From: Burkholderiaceae bacterium
Lineage (GTDB): Bacteria > Pseudomonadota > Gammaproteobacteria > Burkholderiales > Burkholderiaceae
DNA: 8,434 nucleotides
NCBI GenBank assembly: GCA_025057735.1
Contig: JANWUU010000210.1
Location: forward strand, 1 to 8,434
Reading direction: 5' to 3'
Under the pieces are notes generated by a model that ran no database searches, was not told where the DNA came from, and saw only the letters and a list, made by a program, of their open reading frames with translations. Of the stretch, positions 1 through 8,333 are shown piece after piece (position 1 is the stretch's first letter; each line of letters opens with the position of its first letter). Both the position numbers and the translations under genes were made by a program.

Positions 1-1005
1 CCGGCGCCTGCGCCCAAGCCCGCGCCCGCGGCAGCGCCGGTTGCCGCGGCCGCCCCAGCCCCCGCCCCAACGGGGGCGCTCGCCAAGGCGATGCCGGCGG
101 CGGCGAAGCTCATGGCCGATGCGGGCATCGCCGCCGAACAGGTCACCGGCACCGGCCGCGACGGCAGGATCCTCAAGGGCGACGTGCTGGCGGCGCAGCA
201 GGCGGCCGCCAAGGGGCCCGTCGGCGCGCCCCCGCCTGCTGCGCCAGCGGCGCGCGCGCCGCTGCCGGAGGTGAAGGCGCCGGTGGATCTCGCCTTCCTC
301 GCCAGTCGTCCCGAACAGCGGGTGCCGATGTCGCGGCTACGCCAGCGCGTGGCCGAACGCCTGGTGCAGTCGCAGTCGACGGCGGCCATTTTGACCACCT
401 TCAACGAAGTGAACATGCAGCCGGTGATCGAGCTGCGCAACAAGTACAAGGACCGCTTCGAGAAGGAGCACGGAGTCAAGCTCGGCTTCATGTCCTTCTT
501 CGTGAAGGCCGCCGTGGCGGCGCTGAAGAAGTTCCCGATCATCAACGCCTCGGTGGACGGCAACGACATCGTCTACCACGGCTATTTCGACATCGGCATC
601 GCCGTGGGCAGCCCGCGCGGACTGGTGGTGCCGATCCTGCGCGACGCCGACCAGATGAGCTTCGCCGACATCGAGAAGAAGATCGCCGATTTCGGCAAGC
701 GCGCCGCCGACGGCAAGCTGACGATCGAGGAGCTGACCGGCGGCACGTTCTCGATCTCCAACGGCGGCGTGTTCGGCTCGATGCTTTCCACCCCGATCAT
801 CAACCCGCCGCAGAGCGCGATCCTCGGCATCCACGCCACGCGCGAGCGGCCAGTGGTGGAAAACGGGCAGATCGTGATCCGCCCGATCAACTACCTGGCG
901 CTGTCCTACGACCACCGCATCATCGACGGACGCGAGGCGGTGCTGTCGCTGGTGGCGATCAAGGAGGCGCTGGAAGATCCGGCGCGGCTGCTGCTGGATC
1001 TCTGA
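1..1005 (+). CDS. odhB: Dihydrolipoyllysine succinyltransferase, E2 of 2-oxoglutarate dehydrogenase (3' part)
   Basis: E2 core enzyme of the 2-oxoglutarate dehydrogenase complex. It transfers the succinyl group from lipoyl-lysine to CoA in the cytoplasmic TCA cycle. The reading frame is open from base 1, so the N-terminal lipoyl domain lies upstream of the window. Visible in order: an Ala/Pro-rich hinge (about 1-87); a peripheral-subunit-binding domain (about 88-200) with the [13 protein letters not shown] signature; a second Ala/Pro linker (about 200-290); and the acyltransferase catalytic domain (about 307-1002). The active-site motif DHRIIDG is at 910-930, with catalytic His at 913-915 and Asp at 925-927. 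The C-terminal ending [10 protein letters not shown] is typical of OdhB/SucB and favours it over the pyruvate dehydrogenase E2. An internal ATG at 91 is not the real start, because domain sequence begins before it. The E3 gene follows after 37 bases, consistent with one operon; odhA/sucA (E1) is expected upstream. Confidence 0.96.
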   Translation, partial: PAPAPKPAPAAAPVAAAAPAPAPTGALAKAMPAAAKLMADAGIAAEQVTGTGRDGRILKGDVLAAQQAAAKGPVGAPPPAAPAARAPLPEVKAPVDLAFLASRPEQRVPMSRLRQRVAERLVQSQSTAAILTTFNEVNMQPVIELRNKYKDRFEKEHGVKLGFMSFFVKAAVAALKKFPIINASVDGNDIVYHGYFDIGIAVGSPRGLVVPILRDADQMSFADIEKKIADFGKRAADGKLTIEELTGGTFSISNGGVFGSMLSTPIINPPQSAILGIHATRERPVVENGQIVIRPINYLALSYDHRIIDGREAVLSLVAIKEALEDPARLLLDL

Positions 1006-1042
1006 GCGCAAGCCCGCGCGCGTCGCCCTGTCCGAGACAAGC

Positions 1043-2473
<1,431 letters not shown>

Positions 2474-2558
2474 GTCGGCGCATGCGGCGCGCGGCCCCTG
2501 GCGAGGCGCGGCAGCCCCCGGTGCCGGCCCGGCCTGCGGCGTCGTTCGAGATCCGGCC

Positions 2559-3653
2559 ATGACCTTCCGCGGCCACCTGGACGAACTGCTCGCCGCGCGC
2601 GGCTACCGGTTGGACGCTGCGCAGCAGGCGGCGGCGCAGCGGTTGCAGCAGCTGGATGCCGACTGGCGCGCCTACAAGGCGCAGCGTTCCAACGCGGTCG
2701 CGCGCCTGCTGCGGCGGCCGCCGATCCCGCGCGGGGTTTACCTGTGGGGCGGGGTCGGCCGCGGCAAGAGCTTTCTGATGGACGCCTTTTTCGCCGCGGT
2801 GCCGCTGATCCGCAAGACGCGGGTGCACTTCCATGAGTTCATGCGCGGCGTGCATCGCGAGCTGGACGACGTCAAAGGCACGCCGGATCCGCTCGACGTG
2901 GTGGCGCGCCGTATCGCGCGCCGCCACCGGCTGATCTGCTTCGACGAGTTTCACGTTGCCGACATCGCCGATGCGATGATCCTTTATCGGCTGCTGGCGC
3001 GGCTGTTCGACCTCGGCGTCGGCTTCGTGATGACCTCCAACTACAGACCCGATGATCTCTATCCGGACGGCCTGCACCGGGACCGTATCCTGCCGGCCAT
3101 CGCGCTGCTGAAGGAGCGGCTGGACGTCCTGCAGGTCGATGCCGGCACCGATTACCGCGGGCTGGCGATGGAACGCATCGATGCCTACCTGACGCCGCTC
3201 GGACCGGAGGCGGAGGCGCGCCTGGAGGCGGCCTTCCGCAGTCTGGCCGAAACCGAGGACGACGACCCGGTGCTGACCATCGAGGCGCGCCAGATCCGCG
3301 CCCGTCGCCGGGCCGGCGGCGTGGTCTGGTTCGATTTCGCCGTGCTGTGCGGGGGGCCGCGCTCGCAGAACGACTACCTGGAGATCGCCGCCCGCTTTCA
3401 CACCGTGTTGCTGTCGAACGTGCCAGTCATGTCGGCCGGGCAGGCGGCCGAGGCGCGTCGCTTCACCTGGCTGGTGGACGTCCTGTACGACCGGCGCGCG
3501 AAGCTGATCCTGTCGGCGCAGGCTGCGCCCGAGGCGCTGTATACGGCCGGCGCGCTGGCGGCGGAGTTCCAGCGTACCGCCTCGCGCTTGATCGAAATGC
3601 AGTCGCGCGCCTACCTGGAGGCGCCACGCCGTGAGCCGGCGGCCGTGACATGA
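2559..3653 (+). CDS. zapE: Cell division protein ZapE / AFG1-family P-loop ATPase
   Basis: AFG1/LACE1-type ATPase of 364 residues, close to the usual length for bacterial ZapE. In E. coli, ZapE associates with the FtsZ ring and affects Z-ring stability; its mitochondrial relative AFG1 acts in protein quality control. Walker A is GGVGRGKS at residues 64-71 (Lys70). Walker B is CFDEFH with Asp129 and Glu130. A sensor-like TSN (159-161) is followed by the family motif YRPDDLYPDGL. The C-terminal part contains FTWLVDVLYDRRAKL, also characteristic. I chose the ATG at 2559 because conserved sequence begins at FRGHLDELL, a GAG lies 7 bases upstream, and the in-frame extension back to 2367 overlaps lpdA and is low in complexity. 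It lies 85 bases after lpdA. That order is, to my recollection, common in betaproteobacteria. The next gene overlaps its stop codon. Confidence 0.95.
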   Translation: MTFRGHLDELLAARGYRLDAAQQAAAQRLQQLDADWRAYKAQRSNAVARLLRRPPIPRGVYLWGGVGRGKSFLMDAFFAAVPLIRKTRVHFHEFMRGVHRELDDVKGTPDPLDVVARRIARRHRLICFDEFHVADIADAMILYRLLARLFDLGVGFVMTSNYRPDDLYPDGLHRDRILPAIALLKERLDVLQVDAGTDYRGLAMERIDAYLTPLGPEAEARLEAAFRSLAETEDDDPVLTIEARQIRARRRAGGVVWFDFAVLCGGPRSQNDYLEIAARFHTVLLSNVPVMSAGQAAEARRFTWLVDVLYDRRAKLILSAQAAPEALYTAGALAAEFQRTASRLIEMQSRAYLEAPRREPAAVT

Positions 3654-4306
3654 GGGCGGTCGTGCTGGCGCTGGCGCTCAGCGGCTGGGTGGCGCCGCTG
3701 GCGGCCACCCCGCTCGCGCAGCGGTTTCCGGCCGGCGCCATCCAGGATGCCGAGCAGGCCGCGCAGGCGCTTGGCGCGGCGCGCGAGGAGCGCGCGCGCA
3801 TCGAAAGCGAGTACCGCGCCCGCCTGCAGCAGTGCCAGCAGGTCTTTCTGCAAAATCCATGTCGCGAGGAAGCGCGCCGCGCGCGCGAGGCGGCGCTGCG
3901 CGAGGTGCGGCAGGTGGAGGTTCAGGCGCGCGACGTCAAGCGCCAACTGGACGCGCAGGCGCGCGCCGCACGCGCCACGCCGAGGGCAGATTCGCCTCCC
4001 CCGGCGGCGGGCGTCGCGGAGAAGGAGCCGCCGGCGCGGCGCGGGCCGACCGCCGAGGAGGCGGCAGCCAACCGGGCGCGCGCCGAAGCGCGCGAACGGC
4101 AGCATGCACGCGACCTCGCCGCACGGGAGCCGACGCCGGCGCAGCGGGAGGCAAACCGCCAGGCGTACGAAGAGAAGCAACGTCGCGCCGCCGAGTACGC
4201 GCAGCGCAAGGAAGCCGAGCGCAAGGAGAACGCGCGCAGGCGCGAGGCGCGCCGGCAGGAACGCGAGCGGATGCTGCAACAGCGCGGCGCGCCGCCGTCG
4301 CCGTGA
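3650..4306 (+). CDS. Secreted coiled-coil protein of unknown function, coupled to zapE
   Basis: I do not recognise a named function. The 218-residue product begins with a short positively charged stretch and a hydrophobic segment (about residues 3-19), which looks like a Sec signal peptide with possible cleavage after Ala19. No lipobox Cys is present. The mature part is almost entirely charged helix: an Ala/Glu/Arg-rich segment (about 30-96) with two cysteines, Cys62 and Cys71, in the pattern CQQVFLQNPC, then a Pro-rich break (about 97-125), then a long Arg/Lys/Glu helix to the end. The paired Cys could form a periplasmic disulfide across a helical turn. This resembles small conserved proteins that I recall near zapE in betaproteobacteria, though I cannot confirm it by search. 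The ATG overlaps the zapE stop as ATGA, so translational coupling is likely. GC-rich low-complexity coding explains the long open frames opposite it. Confidence 0.8.
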   Translation: MRAVVLALALSGWVAPLAATPLAQRFPAGAIQDAEQAAQALGAAREERARIESEYRARLQQCQQVFLQNPCREEARRAREAALREVRQVEVQARDVKRQLDAQARAARATPRADSPPPAAGVAEKEPPARRGPTAEEAAANRARAEARERQHARDLAAREPTPAQREANRQAYEEKQRRAAEYAQRKEAERKENARRREARRQERERMLQQRGAPPSP

Positions 4307-4341
4307 GCGGGTGGCGCGCCGCGGACGCGTCGCGCGCGCGC

Positions 4342-5175
4342 CTAAGCCCGGTTGCGGCCCGGGCCCGGCTGCGTGCTCGGTGCCCCCTCGAACCACAGGG
4401 TGGCGGTGGGCTGGCGGCGGCGCGGCTCCGGCGCTTCCAGCTTGACGATGGCGAGCGCCAGGTTGTCGCCGCGCCCCTGCGCGCGCTCCCGCGCGATGCG
4501 GACGAGGTGTTCGGAAGCCTCGCGCGGCGGCAGGCTGTGCAGCAGCGAGCCGAGTTCGTGGTCCTCGAAATACGCCCACAGGCCGTCGCTGGCGAGCAGG
4601 AAGGCATCGCCGATGCGCAGGTCGCTCGCCTCGCCGAACTCCAGTTGCGGCGCGCGGTTGATGCCGAGTGCGCTCACCAGGACGTTGCGGTACCGTCCGC
4701 CGGCCAGTTCCTGCTCGGACATCTTGCCCTCGGCCAGCAGTTTGGCCGCATAGGTGTGATCCTGCGTGCGGTGCACCAGCTTGCCGGCGCGGAAAAAATA
4801 CAGGCGGCTGTCGCCGGCATGGCCCCAGATCGCGTAATCCTTCTTTACCACCAGCGCCACGATCGTGCTGTGCGGCTCCTTCTCGCTCGCCAGCGCGGTC
4901 AGGCGGATCACGGTGTGGGCTTCGGCGGCGATCTGCTCGAGCAGTCCGCGCAGCCCGGCGTCCTTCTCGGACAGCTCATTGAACAGACTCTCGGCGGTGG
5001 CGATGACCTGGTCGGAGGCCATGCGGCCGCCGCTGCGCCCGCCCATGCCGTCGGCGACGATGGCCATCAGCGTGCCGGGATGGCGGCGGCTGGTCAGCAG
5101 GGCCACGCGGTCCTGCTGGTCGGGGCGGTCGCCGATGTGGTCGGCAATGCAGGCGGTGACCTTGAAGCGGGACAA
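4342..5175 (-). CDS. PP2C-family (PPM) Ser/Thr protein phosphatase
   Basis: Metal-dependent phosphatase of the PPM/PP2C family, predicted to remove phosphate from Ser/Thr residues in the cytoplasm. At 277 residues it is essentially one catalytic domain (about 5-245) plus a Pro/Arg-rich tail. Metal-binding motifs are all present: QQDR with Asp22, ADGMGG with Asp42, GDSRLY with Asp122, SDGLW with Asp197, and RGDN with Asp237, so it should be active. There is no signal peptide or membrane segment. The start is TTG at 5173-5175. An in-frame TAG lies 12 codons upstream and no ATG or GTG occurs before the conserved N-terminus, so TTG is the only reasonable choice; no strong ribosome-binding site precedes it. 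No kinase, FHA or type VI secretion gene is adjacent, so its partner is unknown. It is convergent with the coiled-coil gene (35-base gap) and divergent from ydcH. Confidence 0.92.
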   Translation of the reverse strand: MSRFKVTACIADHIGDRPDQQDRVALLTSRRHPGTLMAIVADGMGGRSGGRMASDQVIATAESLFNELSEKDAGLRGLLEQIAAEAHTVIRLTALASEKEPHSTIVALVVKKDYAIWGHAGDSRLYFFRAGKLVHRTQDHTYAAKLLAEGKMSEQELAGGRYRNVLVSALGINRAPQLEFGEASDLRIGDAFLLASDGLWAYFEDHELGSLLHSLPPREASEHLVRIARERAQGRGDNLALAIVKLEAPEPRRRQPTATLWFEGAPSTQPGPGRNRA

Positions 5176-5223
5176 GCGAAACTGATCCGTCGAGCGCTGC
5201 GGCCAAGTCTAATCGGCCCGCCG

Positions 5224-5251
5224 GCGCCGCCAGACGTCGAACTGGCGGCGC
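5224..5251. promoter_or_regulatory. Perfect 10-bp inverted repeat in the PP2C/ydcH divergent gap
   Basis: GCGCCGCCAG (5224-5233) and CTGGCGGCGC (5242-5251) are exact reverse complements separated by 8 bases. The repeat lies in the 105-base region between two divergently transcribed genes, where both promoters must fit unless one gene is read from elsewhere. It could be an operator for a dimeric regulator or an RNA hairpin. On the + strand it is followed only by TTT, so it is a poor terminator candidate, and no gene on that strand ends just upstream. A weak -10-like TAGCAT (5261-5266) sits 8 bases before the ATG region of ydcH, which would place its -35 inside the repeat. High GC makes chance hairpins fairly common here. 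Confidence 0.35.
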
Positions 5252-5280
5252 TTTCGGCGTTAGCATCGGTCTCTGCACTG

Positions 5281-5478
5281 ATGGATACCGACGCGATCAA
5301 ACGCCGCATCGTCGAACTGCAGATCGAGCACCGCGATCTGGACGAGGCGATCGCGCGCCTTAGCGCGCAGCCGGGCGTGGACGAACTGACGCTGCGACGC
5401 CTGAAGAAGCGCAAGCTGCAGATCAAGGACACCCTCGTGCGCCTGCAGATGCGTCTGGTGCCCGACATTCCGGCGTGA
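5281..5478 (+). CDS. ydcH: YdcH/DUF465 family small protein
   Basis: A 65-residue protein matching the DUF465/YdcH family over its whole length. It shows the family pattern of LQIEHRDLDEAI near residues 13-24, LRRLKKRKLQIKD around 38-50, and the closing VPDIPA. It is predicted to form an antiparallel two-helix hairpin and is highly charged and cytoplasmic. The biochemical role of the family is unknown to me. The ATG at 5281 gives the standard family length; the frame is open far upstream, but that upstream sequence is antisense to the phosphatase gene. No clear ribosome-binding site precedes it. Its TGA stop overlaps the GTG start of the yoaA helicase (GTGA), suggesting the two are co-translated. 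Confidence 0.9.
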   Translation: MDTDAIKRRIVELQIEHRDLDEAIARLSAQPGVDELTLRRLKKRKLQIKDTLVRLQMRLVPDIPA

Positions 5479-7532
5479 GCGACGAAGGCAAGGCAGGCGG
5501 CTCCGAGGCGCTGGCGCGGGCACGGGACGCGGTGCGGCGGGCCTTCGGCGCCGGGGGCGCGCTGGCCGGTGCCGTGCCCGGCTTCGTGGCGCGGCCGGCG
5601 CAGATCGACTTTGCGCTCGCGGTGTTCGACACCATCGTCGAGCGCGGCACCCTGGTGGCTGAGGCCGGCACCGGCACGGGCAAGACATTCGCCTACCTCG
5701 TGCCCGCGCTGCTCGCCGGCGGCAAGGTGCTGGTCGCCGCCGGCACCAAGGCCCTGCAGGATCAGATCTTCACCAAGGACCTGGCGCTGCTGCGCGCGCT
5801 GCTGGCGCCGGAGCTGAAAGTGGCACTGCTCAAGGGCCGGCAGAACTACGTCTGTCTGGCGCGGTTGGCGCGTGCCGAGGCCGAGGGCCGGCTGACGACG
5901 CGCGAGGAGGTCGCCCATTTGCGGGCCATCGGGCGCTTTGCGCGCGCCAGCGCCACCGGCGACCGCGCCGAACTCGACAGCGTGCCGGAGGAAGCGCCGG
6001 TGTGGCACGCGGTCACGTCCACGCGCGACAACTGCCTGGGTGCGCAGTGCGCCCACTTCGACGCCTGCTTCGTCTATCGCGCGCGGCGCAGCGCGCAGGC
6101 AGCCGACGTGGTGGTCGTCAACCATCACCTGGTCTTGGCGGATCTGGCGCTGCGCGACGATGCGATCGGCGACTTCCTGCCCGCTGCCGACACGGTGATC
6201 CTGGACGAGGCGCATCAGCTTCCGGCGCTGGCCGCCGATTTCTTCGGCACCGGCTTCTCACTGGCGCAGACGCAGGATCTGGCCGCCGACGCCCGCGCCC
6301 TAGGCATCGCCAAGGCGCGCGATGGCGCCCCCTGGGTGGATTTGACGCGCGCCGTCGAGCAGGCCGCGCGCCAGGTGCGGCTCGCGCTGGCGGAAGCCGG
6401 GCTGCAGGCGGGTGGGCGCGTGGCGCTCGCCCGCCTGCCGGCGCGGACCACACTCGGTGCTGCGCTCGGCACCCTCGCGGAGGCAGTGGCGGCGCTGCAA
6501 CGGGCGCTGGAGGCCAATCGCGGCCGCGACGCCGAGCTGGACGCGCTGGTCCCGCGCGCCGAGGGGCTTGGCGCGAGCATCGCCGAATGGATCGACGCGA
6601 TCGCCGATCCGGCCGGGCCGCAGCCGCATCCGGCTGCCGACGACAGCGTGCGCTGGATCGGCGCCAGTGCGCAAGGCGCCAGCTTCAACGCCACGCCGCT
6701 TGCGGCCGGACCGCTGCTGGCGCGGTTGCGCGCGCAGCGCGCGCAGGCCTGGATCTTCACCTCGGCCACCCTGACCGTGGCTGGCCGGTTCGACCGCTTT
6801 CTGGCCGACATCGGCATGCCGCAGGCGACGACGCGGCGCTGGGAAAGCCCCTTTGATTACACGCGCCAGGGGCTGCTGTACCTGCCGGAGCGGATGCCGT
6901 CGCCGCAGGCGCAGGACTTTGCGGAGCGGGTGGCCGAATGCGCCTGGCCGGTGATCGCCGCCAGCGGCGGGCGCGCCTTCGTCCTGTGCACGACGCTGCG
7001 GGCGGTGCAGCGCGTGGCGGCGCGGCTGCGCGAGCGCGCGCACCGGGCAGGCCTGCCGCTGCTCGTGCAGGGCGCAGCGCCGCGGCGGCAGCTACTGGAG
7101 CAGTTCCGCGCGGCCGGCAACGCGATCCTGGTCGGCAGCGTGTCGTTCTGGGAAGGCATCGACGTGCGCGGCGAAGCGCTGTCGCTGGTGGTGATCGACA
7201 AGCTGCCGTTCGCGCCGCCGGACGATCCGGTGGTGGAAGCGCGCATCGCGCGCCTGCGAGCGCTCGGCCGCAACCCCTTCCTCGAGTATCAGCTTCCGCA
7301 GGCGGTGACCCTGCTGCGGCAGGGCGTCGGGCGCCTGATCCGCGACGAGCGCGACCGCGGCGTGCTGATGATCCTGGACGAACGGCTGCTGACGAAGTCC
7401 TACGGCCGCACCGTGCTCGCCAGTTTGCCGCCGTTTCAGCGCACGCGCAGCGAGGCGCAAGCCTGCGCGTTCCTGCGCGGCCAGGCGTGCGGGCAGTGTC
7501 GAGGAGAAAGGCGCGGCCTCAGCGCCCCTTGA
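5475..7532 (+). CDS. yoaA: YoaA-type ATP-dependent DNA helicase (DinG/XPD-like, Fe-S)
   Basis: Superfamily 2 helicase of 685 residues in the DinG/YoaA/XPD group, which unwinds DNA 5'-3'. E. coli YoaA acts with the HolC (chi) subunit in tolerance of replication-blocking damage; that role is inferred here. Walker A AGTGTGKT is at residues 64-71. DEAH is at 244-247. Motif VI QGVGRLIR is at 616-623. Four cysteines, C127, C187, C192 and C198, should bind a 4Fe-4S cluster, and the last three have DinG-like 5- and 6-residue spacing. The segments DNCLGAQC, VVVNHHLVLAD and FWEGIDVRGEALSLVVIDKLPF resemble YoaA more than DinG, and no N-terminal exonuclease domain is present. The GTG start overlaps the ydcH stop, and conserved sequence (AVPGFVARPAQ) begins soon after. 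There is no Shine-Dalgarno, so coupling to ydcH is likely. The last 14 bases overlap bamD on the other strand. Confidence 0.93.
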   Translation: MSDEGKAGGSEALARARDAVRRAFGAGGALAGAVPGFVARPAQIDFALAVFDTIVERGTLVAEAGTGTGKTFAYLVPALLAGGKVLVAAGTKALQDQIFTKDLALLRALLAPELKVALLKGRQNYVCLARLARAEAEGRLTTREEVAHLRAIGRFARASATGDRAELDSVPEEAPVWHAVTSTRDNCLGAQCAHFDACFVYRARRSAQAADVVVVNHHLVLADLALRDDAIGDFLPAADTVILDEAHQLPALAADFFGTGFSLAQTQDLAADARALGIAKARDGAPWVDLTRAVEQAARQVRLALAEAGLQAGGRVALARLPARTTLGAALGTLAEAVAALQRALEANRGRDAELDALVPRAEGLGASIAEWIDAIADPAGPQPHPAADDSVRWIGASAQGASFNATPLAAGPLLARLRAQRAQAWIFTSATLTVAGRFDRFLADIGMPQATTRRWESPFDYTRQGLLYLPERMPSPQAQDFAERVAECAWPVIAASGGRAFVLCTTLRAVQRVAARLRERAHRAGLPLLVQGAAPRRQLLEQFRAAGNAILVGSVSFWEGIDVRGEALSLVVIDKLPFAPPDDPVVEARIARLRALGRNPFLEYQLPQAVTLLRQGVGRLIRDERDRGVLMILDERLLTKSYGRTVLASLPPFQRTRSEAQACAFLRGQACGQCRGERRGLSAP
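7510..7526 (-). terminator. Possible weak intrinsic terminator of bamD overlapping its stop codon
   Basis: Read on the - strand, GGCGC, a 7-base loop containing the bamD TGA, and GCGCC are followed by TTTCTCC. The stem is only 5 bp and the U-tract is interrupted, so termination would be weak. An alternative stem, CCTCA/TGAGG (7517-7521 with 7530-7534), overlaps it. No other terminator-like structure fits between these convergent, overlapping genes. Confidence 0.25.
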
Positions 7533-8286
7533 GGAACGCGCTCTGCGGGTAGTTCGCGAGCAGCACGCGCTCGGCGTCGTTGCGCAGATCCTGCAGGCCG
7601 AGGGCGTCATAGGCCCTGACCAGGATCGCCAGCGCCTCCTCGGCGGCGGGCGCGCCGCCGTAGTCGCGCAGCGCCGCCTGCGCGCGCTGCACCGCTGCCA
7701 GGTAGGCGCCCCGTTGCAGATAATGGCGCGCGACGTTGACCTCGCTCTGCGCCAGCGCGTTGACCAGGTAGTTCATGCGCGCGGTGGCCGGCTCCGCGTA
7801 GCGGCTGTTCGGGAAGCGAGTCACCAGTTCCTTGTAGGCGTCGAACGCCTCGCGCATCGCCTTCGGGTCGCGGCTGCTCGGGTCGCGGAAGCGTCGGCCG
7901 AGGATGCCCAGATCGTCGCTGAACAGCGACAGCCCTTTCAGAAAGTAGGCGTAATCGGCGTACGGATGGTTCGGGTTCAGGCGTAGGAAGCGATCGATCG
8001 TGGACACGGCCTGCGCCGGCTCGCCCTCCTTGTAGTAGGTGTAGGCGATTTCGATCTGCGCCTGCTGGGCGTGGCGGCCGAACGGATAGCGCGCCTCGAG
8101 CTTTTCCAGCAGCTCGCGCGCGCGCTTCCAATTGCCGACCATCATCTCGTCCTTGGCCTCCTTGTACAGGCGGTCGGCATCCCATTTGGCGGTGGGGTCG
8201 CGGTCGAAGGTCTCGCAGCCGGCGGCCGTCAGGACGACGGCGGTCAGCCAGGCGAACGCAAGTCGACGGCGCTGTCCAAGGATCAT
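7519..8286 (-). CDS. bamD: Outer membrane protein assembly factor BamD (lipoprotein)
   Basis: Essential lipoprotein of the BAM complex, which folds and inserts beta-barrel proteins into the outer membrane. It was formerly called ComL. The 255-residue product has an Arg-rich N-terminus, a hydrophobic segment (about 9-20) and a lipobox TAAGC ending at Cys24. Glu rather than Asp follows the Cys, compatible with outer-membrane sorting. The mature part is a series of TPR-like helical repeats (about 34-250) with recognisable BamD sequences: YKEAKDEMMVGNWKRA, ARYPFGRHAQQAQIEIAY, RLNPNHPYADYAYFLKGL, and a RDPKAMREAFDAYKELVTRFP region. The ATG has a GAGG six bases upstream (8293-8296 on this strand), a good ribosome-binding site. 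It is divergent from rluD, an arrangement widespread in proteobacteria. Its 3' end overlaps yoaA by 14 bases. Confidence 0.96.
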   Translation of the reverse strand: MILGQRRRLAFAWLTAVVLTAAGCETFDRDPTAKWDADRLYKEAKDEMMVGNWKRARELLEKLEARYPFGRHAQQAQIEIAYTYYKEGEPAQAVSTIDRFLRLNPNHPYADYAYFLKGLSLFSDDLGILGRRFRDPSSRDPKAMREAFDAYKELVTRFPNSRYAEPATARMNYLVNALAQSEVNVARHYLQRGAYLAAVQRAQAALRDYGGAPAAEEALAILVRAYDALGLQDLRNDAERVLLANYPQSAFLKGR

Positions 8287-8314
8287 GAGCGGCCTCGAGG
8301 AACGAACGCGCCCG

Positions 8315-8320
8315 ATTATA
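8315..8320 (-). promoter_or_regulatory. Candidate -10 element for bamD
   Basis: On the - strand this reads TATAAT, an exact sigma-70 -10 hexamer, in the only AT-rich patch of the divergent bamD/rluD gap. Transcription would start near 8308, giving a leader of about 22 bases that contains the bamD ribosome-binding site. No good -35 hexamer is visible at 16-18 bases, and that position falls inside the rluD coding start. Confidence 0.45.
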
Positions 8321-8322
8321 TT
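8317..8322 (+). promoter_or_regulatory. Candidate -10 element for rluD, overlapping that of bamD
   Basis: TATATT on the + strand matches five of six bases of the sigma-70 -10 consensus and shares four bases with the opposite-facing bamD element. Transcription would begin near 8329, leaving only about five bases before the rluD ATG, so the mRNA would be nearly leaderless. The -35 region (TCGAGG at 8295-8300) is poor. rluD could instead be transcribed from a promoter farther back, inside bamD. Confidence 0.28.
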
Positions 8323-8333
8323 GACCGTGCTGC

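Noticed and set aside
1..87. Ala/Pro-rich repetitive stretch at the left edge
   Set aside because: It is the flexible hinge typical of E2 acyltransferases, in frame with odhB, not a separate repeat element.
91..93. ATG at 91 as the start of a short odhB
   Set aside because: The frame is open to the window edge, and the hinge before the subunit-binding domain is already in frame, so the gene starts upstream of the window.
4313..4342. GGCGCGC/GCGCGCC inverted repeat between the convergent coiled-coil and PP2C genes, as a bidirectional terminator
   Set aside because: Both arms are simple GC-repeat sequence, there is no T-run on either side, and many alternative pairings exist, so it is not distinguishable from chance.
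3832..5280. Long + strand open frame running through the coiled-coil and phosphatase genes into ydcH
   Set aside because: Only the final 65 codons match a family. The rest is out of frame with the coiled-coil gene or antisense to the phosphatase, whose catalytic motifs are all intact on the other strand.
5094..6215. Open frame of 373 codons on the - strand across ydcH and the 5' half of yoaA
   Set aside because: It overlaps two genes with clear family matches and shows no motif of its own.
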